64,000 nt of DNA from Staphylococcus muscae (GTDB lineage Bacteria; Bacillota; Bacilli; Staphylococcales; Staphylococcaceae), in assembly GCF_003019275.1 (NCBI RefSeq), contig NZ_CP027848.1:62001-126000 (forward strand), in the 5' to 3' direction. A model generated the notes under the pieces. That model had not been told where the DNA came from and made no database searches. It saw only the letters and a program-made list of their open reading frames with translations. The position numbers and the translations under genes were made by a program. Position 1 is the first letter of the stretch; each line of letters opens with the position of its first letter. Positions 48,651-57,642 of the stretch are shown one piece after another.

Positions 48651-50438
48651 TTGAAAGATGTTAGATCAAGGATTAAACAGAAATTAAGTGTTTTACCGAC
48701 CGAACCAGGTTGTTATTTGATGAAAGACCGTCAAGATCAAGTTATCTATGTCGGTAAGGCAAAGCGACTACGAAATCGTGTGAGATCTTATTTTACCGGC
48801 TCACATGATACGAAGACGACTCGACTCGTCAGCGAGATTGTAGACTTTGAATATATCGTTACATCAAGTGAGACGGAGTCTTTATTGTTAGAACTAAATT
48901 TAATAAAAAAATATCAACCGAGATACAATATTTTATTAAAAGATGGCAAAACGTATCCGTTTATCAAAATAACGAAAGAACGTCATCCGAAATTGATTGT
49001 CACACGTACCGTACGCAAAGGAAGCGGTAAATATTTCGGACCATATCCCAATGCATATTCCGCACATGAAACGAAAAAGTTACTTGATCGCATTTATCCA
49101 TTTCGTAAATGTGATAAAATGCCGAATCGTCTCTGTTTGTATTATCATATCGGTCAATGTCTAGGGCCGTGTGTCTATCCTGTTGCGAACGAGGAATATG
49201 AACGCATGTCTCGTGAAATCTCAGACTTTCTAAATGGTGAAGATAAAACAATCTTGAAACATTTGGAAACACGTATGTTAGAAGCAAGTGAACAGATGGC
49301 ATTTGAACAAGCGAAAGAATATCGTGACTTGATTCAGCACGTTCAAAACTTGACGAACAAACAGAAGGTCATTTCGACAGATCAAACAATTCGAGATGTG
49401 TTTGGTTATAGTGTAGATAAAGGTTGGATGTGTATCCAAGTGTTCTTCGTTCGACAAGGAAATCTTATTGAACGTGAAGCAACGATGTTCCCACTACAAC
49501 AAACACCGGAAGAAGAATTTTATACGTTCATCGGTCAATTCTATCAAGTGAACCAGCACTTTTTACCAAAAGAAGTACATGTGCCGAAAGGTCTGGATAT
49601 TGATATGATTCAGTCGGTTGTCGATACGACGATTTTGACGCCACAGCGTGGTCAAAAGAAACAATTGGTCGATTTGGCGAATAAAAACGCTCGTATCTCA
49701 TTAGAAAATAAGTTTGAACTGATTGCACGAGATGAGTCAAGAACAATCCATGCAATTGATGAACTCGGTGAAGCAATGGGCATTCAAACACCCATTCGCA
49801 TTGAAGCTTTTGACAACTCGAACATTCAAGGTGTCGACCCTGTCTCAGCGATGATAACCTTTGTTGACGGTAAACCTGATAAAAAAGGTTATCGCAAATA
49901 TAAGGTGAAAACGGTAGAAGGTCCTGATGATTACAAAACGATGCGTGAAGTTGTGCGTAGACGATATACACGTGTGTTGAGTGAAGGACTTCCACTACCT
50001 GATTTAATTATCGTTGATGGTGGCAAAGGTCATATGTCAGGGGTTATCGATGTGTTAGAGAATGAACTTGGATTGGATATCCCGGTAGCAGGCCTTGCCA
50101 AAAACGATAAGCACCAAACAGCAGAACTTTTATATGGTAAAGAAGCGAATGTCATCCCACTCAAAAAAAACAGCCAAGCTTTCTATTTACTGCATCGAAT
50201 TCAAGATGAGGTGCATCGATTTGCGATAACATTCCACCGTCAAACGAGACGTAAAACTGGCTTACAATCTGTACTCGATGAAGTTGAAGGTATTGGACCG
50301 AAACGCAAAGCCAATCTTCTACAAAAATTCGGTTCGATTAAAAAAATGCGAGAAGCAACTGTGGAAGAAATACAAGCGGCAGGTCTACCAAAACAGGCAG
50401 CAAACAACGTATATCAAGCACTTCACGAGTCTTCATGA
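48651..50438 (+). CDS. uvrC: Excinuclease ABC subunit C
   Basis: 595 residues. It makes both incisions in nucleotide excision repair. Domains: GIY-YIG nuclease ([26 protein letters not shown]), Cys region [21 protein letters not shown], UvrB-binding UVR motif (about 195-235), RNase H-like nuclease ([25 protein letters not shown]) and C-terminal helix-hairpin-helix ([17 protein letters not shown]). The start is TTG after GCGAGGTG. Confidence 0.95.
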   Translation: MKDVRSRIKQKLSVLPTEPGCYLMKDRQDQVIYVGKAKRLRNRVRSYFTGSHDTKTTRLVSEIVDFEYIVTSSETESLLLELNLIKKYQPRYNILLKDGKTYPFIKITKERHPKLIVTRTVRKGSGKYFGPYPNAYSAHETKKLLDRIYPFRKCDKMPNRLCLYYHIGQCLGPCVYPVANEEYERMSREISDFLNGEDKTILKHLETRMLEASEQMAFEQAKEYRDLIQHVQNLTNKQKVISTDQTIRDVFGYSVDKGWMCIQVFFVRQGNLIEREATMFPLQQTPEEEFYTFIGQFYQVNQHFLPKEVHVPKGLDIDMIQSVVDTTILTPQRGQKKQLVDLANKNARISLENKFELIARDESRTIHAIDELGEAMGIQTPIRIEAFDNSNIQGVDPVSAMITFVDGKPDKKGYRKYKVKTVEGPDDYKTMREVVRRRYTRVLSEGLPLPDLIIVDGGKGHMSGVIDVLENELGLDIPVAGLAKNDKHQTAELLYGKEANVIPLKKNSQAFYLLHRIQDEVHRFAITFHRQTRRKTGLQSVLDEVEGIGPKRKANLLQKFGSIKKMREATVEEIQAAGLPKQAANNVYQALHESS

Positions 50439-50449
50439 TAAATTTGGTG

Positions 50450-50464
50450 TGAGAATCATTCTCA
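50450..50464 (+). promoter_or_regulatory. Fur-like box upstream of sdhC
   Basis: TGAGAAT-C-ATTCTCA is a perfect 7-1-7 palindrome. It differs from the Gram-positive Fur consensus TGATAATNATTATCA by one symmetric change in each arm. It lies within a wider symmetric region (AAATTTGG ... CCAAATTT), which could alternatively make it a uvrC 3' hairpin. Confidence 0.5.
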
Positions 50465-50527
50465 TACCCAAATTTGTCACAATTAGTGTTACAATAATAG
50501 TGAATTGATTTCTTTTTTTTAAACGTT

Positions 50528-50545
50528 GATGCAAACGTTTTCTAA
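50528..50545 (+). promoter_or_regulatory. cre site (CcpA) upstream of sdhC
   Basis: TGCAAACGTTTTCT (50530-50543) fits the cre consensus WTGNAARCGNWWWCA except for the last base and the leading W position. The TCA-cycle sdh operon is a known target of carbon catabolite repression in Firmicutes. Confidence 0.6.
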
Positions 50546-50602
50546 AATAGGGCAAATATTAAAGAAATCAAAAACTAAAAAGTATCGCAGGGGGGACTTC
50601 CT

Positions 50603-51214
50603 TTGACACAATCAAAGAACCAATTCTACCTTAGACGTCTACACTCGTTATTAGGTGTTGTGCCATTAGGTGCTTTCTTATTAGTACATTTAATGGTGAA
50701 CCATCAAGCGACTAAAGGGGTAGAGGCATTTAACAAAGCGGCAGGCTTTATGGACTCATTACCATTTTTGTACGCCTTAGAGATCATTATGATCTACATT
50801 CCAATTTTATACCATGCGGTGTACGGTATTCATATTGCATTTACTGCAAGTCACAATATCGGTCATTACTCATATACGCGTAACTGGTTATTCTTATTCC
50901 AACGCTTATCAGGTTTATTAACATTTATCTTCGTAATGGTGCATATGTGGCAAACACGTATCCAAAAATTATTTGGACATGAAGTAAACTTCGATATGAT
51001 CCACGATATCGTAACGAACCCATTATGGTTGATTTTCTATATCGTTTGTATCATCGCAGTAGTCTTTCATTTTGCGAATGGCTTATGGTCATTCTTAGTG
51101 ACATGGGGTATTTTGCAATCACCTAAGTCACAACGTATTTTTACATGGGTTTCATTAGCAATTTTCTTAGTAGTATCATACATCGGTGTAAGTGCGATCT
51201 TAGCGTTCTTATAA
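50603..51214 (+). CDS. sdhC: Succinate dehydrogenase cytochrome b558 subunit
   Basis: 203 residues, five membrane helices carrying the haem-ligand histidines (FYLRRLHSLLG, LVHLMVNHQ, LYHAVYGIH, VMVHMWQTR, VFHFANGLW). It anchors the SdhAB catalytic part and passes electrons to menaquinone. The start is TTG preceded by GGGGGG. First gene of sdhCAB. Confidence 0.94.
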   Translation: MTQSKNQFYLRRLHSLLGVVPLGAFLLVHLMVNHQATKGVEAFNKAAGFMDSLPFLYALEIIMIYIPILYHAVYGIHIAFTASHNIGHYSYTRNWLFLFQRLSGLLTFIFVMVHMWQTRIQKLFGHEVNFDMIHDIVTNPLWLIFYIVCIIAVVFHFANGLWSFLVTWGILQSPKSQRIFTWVSLAIFLVVSYIGVSAILAFL

Positions 51215-51247
51215 GCGGTTTAATCATTTCAGGGGAGTGACTATTTT

Positions 51248-53014
51248 ATGGCAGAGAAGAAAATTATTGTTGTCGGTGGTGGCCTAGCGGGTCTCATGTC
51301 AACAATTAAAGCAGCAGAACAAGGTGCACATGTAGACTTGTTCTCAATTGTTCCAGTTAAACGCTCTCACTCAGTATGTGCGCAAGGCGGTATCAACGGG
51401 GCAGTTAATACAAAAGGTGAAGGTGACTCACCATGGATTCACTTTGATGACACAGTATACGGTGGGGACTTCTTAGCAGACCAACCGCCTGTACAAAAAA
51501 TGACTGAAGCAGCACCTAAGATCATTCATTTACTAGATCGTATGGGTGTTATGTTCAACAGAACGAGTGAAGGGTTATTAGATTTCCGTCGTTTCGGCGG
51601 TACATTACATCATAGAACTGCATTCGCAGGTGCGACAACTGGACAACAATTATTATATGCGCTTGATGAACAAGTGCGTAGTTTTGAAGTCGATGGACTT
51701 GTGACAAAATATGAAGGATGGGAATTTTTAGGTGTTGTTAAAGACGACGACAATGCAGCACGTGGTATCGTAGCTCAGAACATCACAACATCTGAAATCA
51801 AATCATTCGGATCAGATGCCGTTATCATGGCGACGGGTGGTCCTGGTATTATCTTCGGTAAAACAACTAACTCTATGATCAACACAGGTTCAGCAGCATC
51901 TATCGTATACCAACAAGGTGTACAATATGCGAATGGTGAATTTATCCAAATCCATCCAACAGCGATTCCAGGTGACGACAAGTTACGTCTCATGTCTGAA
52001 TCAGCACGTGGTGAAGGTGGACGTATTTGGACGTATAAAGATGGTAAACCATGGTACTTCTTAGAAGAGAAATATCCGGATTACGGTAACTTAGTACCAC
52101 GTGATATCGCAACACGTGAAATCTTTGATGTCTGCGTGAACCAAAAGTTAGGTATCAATGGTGAAAACATGGTATACCTTGACTTATCACACAAAGATCC
52201 ACATGAGCTAGATGTTAAGCTCGGCGGTATCATTGAAATTTATGAGAAGTTTACTGGGGATGACCCACGTAAAGTTCCAATGAAAATCTTCCCAGCAGTT
52301 CACTATTCAATGGGTGGCTTGTATGTAGACTACGATCAAATGACAAACATCGATGGCTTATTTGCAGCGGGTGAATGTGACTTCTCACAACACGGTGGTA
52401 ACCGTCTCGGTGCGAACTCATTGTTATCAGCAATCTACGGTGGGACAGTAGCTGGTCCTAATGCTGTGAAGTACGTTCAAAACATTGGAAAATCATATGT
52501 TGATATGGATGATAGCTTATATCAACAACGTGTTGACGAAGAACAAGAACGTTTCGATAAGTTACTGAACATGAAAGGGACTGAAAATGCTTATAAGTTA
52601 CACCGTGAACTCGGTGAAATCATGACAGCTAACGTAACTGTTGTACGTGATAACAAGCGTTTATTAGAAACTGATAAGAAGATCGTTGAGTTAATGCAAC
52701 GCTATGAAGATATCGATATGGAAGATACTTCTAAATGGAGTAACCAAGCGGTATTCTTCACACGTCAATTGTGGAATATGCTTGTGTTAGCACGCGTTAT
52801 TACGATTGGAGCATATAACCGTAACGAATCACGTGGTGCACACTACAAACCAGAATTCCCAAATCGTAACGATGAAGAGTGGTTAAAACACACATTGGCA
52901 GAATACAAAGGCCGACATGAAGCTCCAGCCTTTACGTATAAACCAGTAGATGTGAGCTTAATCCCACCTCGTAAACGTGACTACACAAGTAAGTCAAAAG
53001 GGGGTAAAAAATAA
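51248..53014 (+). CDS. sdhA: Succinate dehydrogenase flavoprotein subunit
   Basis: 588 residues. FAD-binding N-terminus VVGGGLAGLMSTIKAAEQG, covalent-FAD His region HSVCAQGGINGAVN, substrate-binding FGGTLHHRTAFAG, SARGEGGRIW, HYSMGGLYVD and RLGANSLLSAIYGG. It oxidises succinate to fumarate. Its TAA overlaps the sdhB ATG by one base. Confidence 0.97.
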   Translation: MAEKKIIVVGGGLAGLMSTIKAAEQGAHVDLFSIVPVKRSHSVCAQGGINGAVNTKGEGDSPWIHFDDTVYGGDFLADQPPVQKMTEAAPKIIHLLDRMGVMFNRTSEGLLDFRRFGGTLHHRTAFAGATTGQQLLYALDEQVRSFEVDGLVTKYEGWEFLGVVKDDDNAARGIVAQNITTSEIKSFGSDAVIMATGGPGIIFGKTTNSMINTGSAASIVYQQGVQYANGEFIQIHPTAIPGDDKLRLMSESARGEGGRIWTYKDGKPWYFLEEKYPDYGNLVPRDIATREIFDVCVNQKLGINGENMVYLDLSHKDPHELDVKLGGIIEIYEKFTGDDPRKVPMKIFPAVHYSMGGLYVDYDQMTNIDGLFAAGECDFSQHGGNRLGANSLLSAIYGGTVAGPNAVKYVQNIGKSYVDMDDSLYQQRVDEEQERFDKLLNMKGTENAYKLHRELGEIMTANVTVVRDNKRLLETDKKIVELMQRYEDIDMEDTSKWSNQAVFFTRQLWNMLVLARVITIGAYNRNESRGAHYKPEFPNRNDEEWLKHTLAEYKGRHEAPAFTYKPVDVSLIPPRKRDYTSKSKGGKK

Positions 53015-53823
53015 TGCCTAGCACTAAAGAGCAAGTGTCAGAACAACAACCCAACAAAAATGCAAATAGAACGGTGAAATTGATCATCAAACGTCAAAAA
53101 GATGAAACGTCACAACCGTACGAAGAAACATTTGTTATTCCGTACCGTGACAACATGAACGTTATTGCTTGTTTGATGGAAATTCAACGTAATCCATACA
53201 ATGACAAAGGGGAAAAAACAACACCAGTAACTTGGGACATGAACTGTCTAGAAGAAGTATGTGGTGCTTGTTCAATGGTTATCAATGGTCGTGCACGTCA
53301 ATCATGTTCAGCAATCGTTGATCAACTTGAACAACCGATTCGTCTTGAACCAATGAGTACATTCCCAGTCATTCGTGACTTACAAGTTGACCGTACACGT
53401 ATGTTTGACAACTTGAAACGTATGAAAGCATGGGTACCGATTGATGGTACGTATGACTTAGGTCCTGGACCACGTATGCCAGAGAAAAAACGTCAAACAG
53501 CATACGAATTATCAAAATGTATGACTTGTGGTGTATGTTTAGAAGTTTGTCCGAACGTGACACGCAACAATAGTTTCGTTGGTGCACAAGCAATCTCTCA
53601 AGTTCGTTTATTCAACTTACATCCAACAGGTTCAATGACGAAAGATGAGCGTTTGAATGCATTGATGGATATGGGTGGCTTGCAAGCATGTGGTAACTCA
53701 CAAAACTGTGTACAAGCATGTCCTAAAGGTATTCCATTGACGACATCAATCGCAGCATTAAACAGAGAAACATCATTCCATATGTTCAAATCATTCTTTG
53801 GTTCTGATCATTTAGTGGACTAA
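53014..53823 (+). CDS. sdhB: Succinate dehydrogenase iron-sulfur subunit
   Basis: 269 residues. The Cys sets of the three clusters are present: CLEEVCGACSMVINGRARQSC (2Fe-2S), CMTCGVCLEVCP (4Fe-4S) and CGNSQNCVQACPKG (3Fe-4S and shared ligands). It transfers electrons from SdhA to SdhC. The N-terminal ~25 residues are polar and not part of the conserved core. Confidence 0.96.
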   Translation: MPSTKEQVSEQQPNKNANRTVKLIIKRQKDETSQPYEETFVIPYRDNMNVIACLMEIQRNPYNDKGEKTTPVTWDMNCLEEVCGACSMVINGRARQSCSAIVDQLEQPIRLEPMSTFPVIRDLQVDRTRMFDNLKRMKAWVPIDGTYDLGPGPRMPEKKRQTAYELSKCMTCGVCLEVCPNVTRNNSFVGAQAISQVRLFNLHPTGSMTKDERLNALMDMGGLQACGNSQNCVQACPKGIPLTTSIAALNRETSFHMFKSFFGSDHLVD

Positions 53824-53832
53824 TCATATAAG

Positions 53833-53871
53833 ATAGGGCTGGAACAGAATGCTGTTTCAGCTCTATTTTTA
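53833..53871 (+). terminator. Terminator of sdhCAB
   Basis: ATAGGGCTGGAACAG pairs with CTGTTTCAGCTCTAT (wobbles and one mismatch), loop AATG, followed by T5. Confidence 0.85.
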
Positions 53872-53986
53872 TGTACAAAGATATAGTTCGTAGAAATCAT
53901 TGAGTGTAAAATTTGAGTTTCTAGCAAATGCTTTGTTACACATGTTAAAATGGTCAGTAACAAACATAGAGAAGAGGTTGAAAGCC

Positions 53987-54784
53987 ATGGAAAGACCAAT
54001 CGGTGTCATGGACTCGGGTGTGGGTGGACTCACAGTCGCAAAAGAAATCATGCGACAACTTCCAAATGAAACAATCTACTATCTAGGAGATGTTGGTCGT
54101 TGCCCATACGGACCAAGAAGTGGGGAGGAGGTCAAAAAATTTACGATTCAAATGGCGGAATATCTCACAAAGTTCAACATAAAAATGTTAGTCATCGCAT
54201 GTAATACAGCGACCGCAGTAGCGTTAAAACCACTTCAACAACAATTAAAAATACCAGTTATTGGTGTGATTGAACCAGGTGCAAGAACGGCCATTATGAC
54301 AACGAATAATCAAAAAGTACTCGTACTTGGAACAGAAGGAACAATCAAATCAGAAGCGTATCGCCACCAGATCAATCGCATTAACCCGCATGTTGAAGTG
54401 AGTGGTGTTGCATGTCCTGGATTTGTACCACTTGTAGAAGAGATGAAATACAAAGATCCTACAATCACAAATATTATCATTCATCAAACATTGAAGCGTT
54501 GGCGTCAACATGATGCAGATACGGTTATTTTAGGTTGCACACACTATCCATTGCTATATCAGCCAATCTATGACTATTTCGATAAGCGTAAAGTTGTCAT
54601 CTCATCAGGACTTGAAACAGCAAGAGAAGTAAGTGCGCTTTTGACATTTAGTCAGGGACATGCACACTATAATCCAGCACCACAGCATCGTTTCTTTGCG
54701 AATGGAGACGTGACACATATGACATACATTATTAAAGAATGGCTGAAGATAGATACAGAAGTTGAACAAATCACATTAAGTTAG
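53987..54784 (+). CDS. murI: Glutamate racemase
   Basis: 265 residues. It makes D-glutamate for peptidoglycan. Both catalytic cysteines are visible: [12 protein letters not shown] and LGCTHYPLL; substrate loop [10 protein letters not shown]. The frame is open back to 53900, but [14 protein letters not shown] at 53987 matches the family start and has GAGAAGAGG upstream. It is the first gene of a murI-rdgB-phosphodiesterase operon (gaps of 11 and 2 bases). Confidence 0.95.
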   Translation: MERPIGVMDSGVGGLTVAKEIMRQLPNETIYYLGDVGRCPYGPRSGEEVKKFTIQMAEYLTKFNIKMLVIACNTATAVALKPLQQQLKIPVIGVIEPGARTAIMTTNNQKVLVLGTEGTIKSEAYRHQINRINPHVEVSGVACPGFVPLVEEMKYKDPTITNIIIHQTLKRWRQHDADTVILGCTHYPLLYQPIYDYFDKRKVVISSGLETAREVSALLTFSQGHAHYNPAPQHRFFANGDVTHMTYIIKEWLKIDTEVEQITLS

Positions 54785-54795
54785 GAGAACGTTCG

Positions 54796-55377
54796 ATGAA
54801 GGAAATAGTAATCGCCACATCTAATCAAGGTAAAATTAATGATTTTAAAACAATTTTTAAAGAAGCGAAGGTCATTGGTATTAATGAATTAATCGCTGAC
54901 TTTGATGTTGAAGAAACGGGTACAACATTTGAAGAGAATGCACGTTTGAAATCTGAAGCAGCAGCGAAAGCACTTGGAAAAACAGTTATTGCTGATGATA
55001 GTGGTTTAGAAGTTACGTCGTTAAACGGAGAACCCGGCATTTATTCCGCACGATATGCTGGAGAAGCGAAAGATGATGAAGCAAATATTGATAAAGTGTT
55101 AGAGAAGTTAGAAGGTCACGAAGACCGTACAGCCCGATTTGTCTGTGTGATTAGTTTGACAACAGCAGAAGGTGTGACTCATACATTTACAGGTAGAGTT
55201 GAAGGTGAAATCACTTTACAACGTACGGGAGAGAATGGTTTTGGTTATGATCCAGTCTTCTACGTACCTGATAAGCAAAAAACTATGGCACAACTGACAA
55301 CATCAGAAAAGGCGGAAATCAGTCACAGACGTAAAGCAATCGATCAATTACAAGCATTTATTGAAAGTGAAGTGTAA
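54796..55377 (+). CDS. XTP/dITP diphosphatase (RdgB/HAM1 family)
   Basis: 193 residues. It hydrolyses deaminated purine triphosphates before they enter DNA. Seen: ATSNQGKINDF, ADDSGLEV, GENGFGYDPVFY and SHRRKAID motifs. TAGGAG is upstream of the ATG. Coupled to murI and to the next gene. Confidence 0.95.
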   Translation: MKEIVIATSNQGKINDFKTIFKEAKVIGINELIADFDVEETGTTFEENARLKSEAAAKALGKTVIADDSGLEVTSLNGEPGIYSARYAGEAKDDEANIDKVLEKLEGHEDRTARFVCVISLTTAEGVTHTFTGRVEGEITLQRTGENGFGYDPVFYVPDKQKTMAQLTTSEKAEISHRRKAIDQLQAFIESEV

Positions 55378-55379
55378 CG

Positions 55380-55877
55380 ATGAAAAAGTGGATTCTAGTC
55401 AGTGATAATCATTCAGAAACAGGAATTTTATATGATATTTATCATCAACATGAAGATGCTGATGCATTCTTCCATCTGGGTGACTCAGAATTTAAATATT
55501 ATGATACTGAGTTAAGTTTGTATCAACGTGTCAAAGGTAATATGGACTTTTACCCAGAATTTCCAGAAACACAAATAGCTACATCGGATGGGGACAGAAT
55601 CTTTTTTACACATGGGCATCTTTTCGGTGTAAATGGATCAAGATTAACACTAGCACAACAAGCCAGTCAAAATGGGGCACGTTTTGCGTTTTATGGACAT
55701 ACACACGTTGCTCGCTATGAGTATATTAATGGTATACATGTCATCAATCCAGGCAGTATTTCACAATCGCGCAGTAATATAGAAGAGACTTATGCAGAAA
55801 TTATTGAAGATAATAGAAGGTATCAACTGAACTTTCGAAATCGTCAACATCAGGTCATCAATCGCATGACATTGTAG
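55380..55877 (+). CDS. YfcE/MJ0936-type metallophosphodiesterase
   Basis: 165 residues, calcineurin-like fold with metal motifs SDNHSE, HLGDSE, KGNMDF, THGHLFGV and YGHTHVARYE. B. subtilis YsnB lies in the same position after rph/ysnA. The first motif is usually D-x-H; here it reads SDNH, still compatible. Physiological substrate unknown. Confidence 0.9.
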   Translation: MKKWILVSDNHSETGILYDIYHQHEDADAFFHLGDSEFKYYDTELSLYQRVKGNMDFYPEFPETQIATSDGDRIFFTHGHLFGVNGSRLTLAQQASQNGARFAFYGHTHVARYEYINGIHVINPGSISQSRSNIEETYAEIIEDNRRYQLNFRNRQHQVINRMTL

Positions 55878-55910
55878 TGGAAGATTAAAATTTAAATTCA
55901 AACTATAACA

Positions 55911-55958
55911 AGAGTGGGACACAAGCGTTACTATAATGCTTGATATCTCACTCTCTTT
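55911..55958 (+). terminator. Terminator of the murI operon
   Basis: AGAGTGGGACACAAGC and GCTTGATATCTCACTCT form an imperfect stem, followed by CTTTCATTTTT. It is the GGGAC-type intergenic hairpin and the boundary of the core block. Confidence 0.75.
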
Positions 55959-56117
55959 CATTTTTGAAATCAACGGTTCAAAGGTTGATGTTGTCGTAGT
56001 TACCGTTTTCTTGAATTATTTTACATTCCATCAATTTTATGATAATATTCATATGAATTAATTATGTAAATCACTAATTCATTCTACGTATATTTGTTGA
56101 TAAAAGGAGGGATAGCA

Positions 56118-56447
56118 TTGGACGATAAGAAGAATATCTTAGTAATCAAGTTATCAAAAGAACATGACGAGAGTGACAAAGCACTCAAAGACAGAGTAAC
56201 AGGAAAATGGAAAATATCTCCTAAAAGATTAGATGACGTAGAATTTGTTGTCGTACTCATATTACAAGAGGTTGTTGCAACGTATCGTTTAGGTGACGAA
56301 TTTAAATACAATCGTTCTACGGGCAGAGTAGAAGACTTAGAGCTAATAGAAGATGACACATATCAAAAGTATATTGGACAATTTGTAGACTATAAAACAA
56401 GTAATCCTGCTACGCTATCATCTGAAAGCAACTTGTTTGCACAATAG
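56118..56447 (+). CDS. Small unrecognised protein with WKISPKRL motif, copy 1
   Basis: 109 residues from a TTG start seven bases after AGGAGG (an upstream ATG gives 117 residues but no ribosome-binding site). Soluble, no signal peptide. Core: GKWKISPKRLDDVEFVVVL, VVATYRLGDEF, YIGQFVDY and SNPATLSSESNLF. It is clearly homologous to the protein at 56847. The pattern Gly-x-Trp-x-Ile-Ser, strand, VVATY, Gly-Gln/Lys, Asn-Pro is reminiscent of a small beta-barrel PUA-like domain found in uncharacterised bacterial proteins. This is a weak impression, not an assignment. Confidence 0.75.
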   Translation: MDDKKNILVIKLSKEHDESDKALKDRVTGKWKISPKRLDDVEFVVVLILQEVVATYRLGDEFKYNRSTGRVEDLELIEDDTYQKYIGQFVDYKTSNPATLSSESNLFAQ

Positions 56448-56485
56448 AAAATAAGAGAAATATAACGATTAATATTATAAAAATC

Positions 56486-56542
56486 AAAGTGTAATACTTA
56501 ATGATCCTAGTTTTAAGGGTGGTTTCGTATTACACTTTTTTT
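56486..56542 (+). terminator. Terminator after the first WKISPKRL gene
   Basis: AAAGTGTAATAC (56486-56497) pairs with GTATTACACTTT (56527-56538), followed by Ts. The remainder of the 399-base gap to 56846 contains only the promoter region below. Confidence 0.88.
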
Positions 56543-56739
56543 GCGTTTTGTTAGAAATGATTTCGTTTAGACTCAAAGCATAAGTCAAGAGAATTGTGCA
56601 CTACAAAAATTTTTCAAAAATAAGCATAAATTTGTTAAAGAGTAAAGTGATTTTAAGGTTATAGGTAAAACTCTCAAAGGGGTTTTTGTAAAAGTTCCTA
56701 AAATTGTCACAAAATACAAATTTGAGAAATACTATATTC

Positions 56740-56767
56740 TTGATTTCACATCTGTGATAATATAAAA
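56740..56767 (+). promoter_or_regulatory. Candidate promoter/operator before the second WKISPKRL gene
   Basis: -35-like TTGATT (56740-56745) followed by a TATAAAAA region about 15-17 bases on. Between them lies the palindrome TCACA-TC-TGTGA (56746-56757), an attractive regulator site. Confidence 0.4.
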
Positions 56768-56846
56768 ATACAATGATATATTGAATGATTGAAAATGTAA
56801 ATTAGATAATTAGTAATGAGGAAGAAGGATTAAGGAGTGGAGAATC

Positions 56847-57167
56847 ATGAATAATTTACTAATTATAAAGTTGACGGGGGAAAAACCGAAAAATAAACAA
56901 GAAATAATAGAGCGTGCAAGTAGCGGTTGGAAAATATCACCTAAACGATTAAACGATGTAAAATACGTCGTTGTACTATATCAACAAATCGTTATCGCTA
57001 CATATCAACTCGGTAAGATGTTGACATATAACAAAAATATCGCAAAAGTAACAAAATTAGATCTTACAGAAACAAAAGACTTGGATATTGTCGGTCAAGA
57101 TGTTTCATATCCTACGAGCAACCCAGCAACGATCTCATCACTGGATAATTTATTTAAAAATAAATAA
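56847..57167 (+). CDS. Small unrecognised protein with WKISPKRL motif, copy 2
   Basis: 106 residues: MNNLLIIKLTGEKPKNKQE, then SGWKISPKRLNDVKYVVVL, VIATYQLGKM, VGQDVSYPTSNPATISSLDNLF. Paralogue of the protein at 56118 (identity concentrated in WKISPKRL, VVVL, ATY-LG and SNPAT-SS--NLF). Soluble, no signal. A lipoprotein gene follows 27 bases downstream, so the two are probably cotranscribed. Function unknown. Confidence 0.78.
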   Translation: MNNLLIIKLTGEKPKNKQEIIERASSGWKISPKRLNDVKYVVVLYQQIVIATYQLGKMLTYNKNIAKVTKLDLTETKDLDIVGQDVSYPTSNPATISSLDNLFKNK

Positions 57168-57194
57168 TAGATAATTCAATAGGGGGTACATTTA

Positions 57195-57533
57195 ATGAAA
57201 AGATTACTTACACTCGCATTATTCATGGTCGTATTATTAACAGCATGTGGAAACAAACTAGATGGAACATACGAAAACGATAAAGTAATGCTTGAAGCAA
57301 ATGATGAAACAGAAAAAGTCGAATTAACATTTAAGTTAGAAAATACTGGTTTTTCTTTTTTTACTAAGGAAGATGTATCTTTTGAAGGAAAAATAGATAA
57401 AAAAGAAAATAAAATCATCATTCGTGAACAAGGCGAAGTATTCAAAATGGATTACAAAGTTGAAAAAGATAAAGTGAAGTTAGTCAGCCAAGAATTAGGG
57501 ATTGAAGATGAACTTACAAAAGTAGAAGAGTAA
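57195..57533 (+). CDS. Small lipoprotein
   Basis: 112 residues. Signal peptide with lipobox LLTAC (Cys18), then GNKLDGTYENDKVMLEAND and an alternating beta-strand pattern rich in Lys/Glu. Similar small staphylococcal lipoproteins are of unknown function. The GTYEN repeat-like opening is reminiscent of beta-barrel 'lipocalin-like' lipoproteins but is not diagnostic. AGGGGG is upstream. Probably in one transcript with the preceding gene. Confidence 0.82.
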   Translation: MKRLLTLALFMVVLLTACGNKLDGTYENDKVMLEANDETEKVELTFKLENTGFSFFTKEDVSFEGKIDKKENKIIIREQGEVFKMDYKVEKDKVKLVSQELGIEDELTKVEE

Positions 57534-57642
57534 ATCTTCTATTTATGATAAACATAAAAGATTTAAGATAATGAACTATAACAATTTTTTGCTTAGTCAT
57601 ATCTATATAAATAATAAAACATACAAGGAAGGGGACATGTAA

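Noticed and set aside
56620..56690. Possible SaeR-type direct repeats (GTTAA-N6-GTTAA) before the second WKISPKRL gene
   Set aside because: Only one GTTAA half-site is present; the partner reads AAGTG, so there is no real match.
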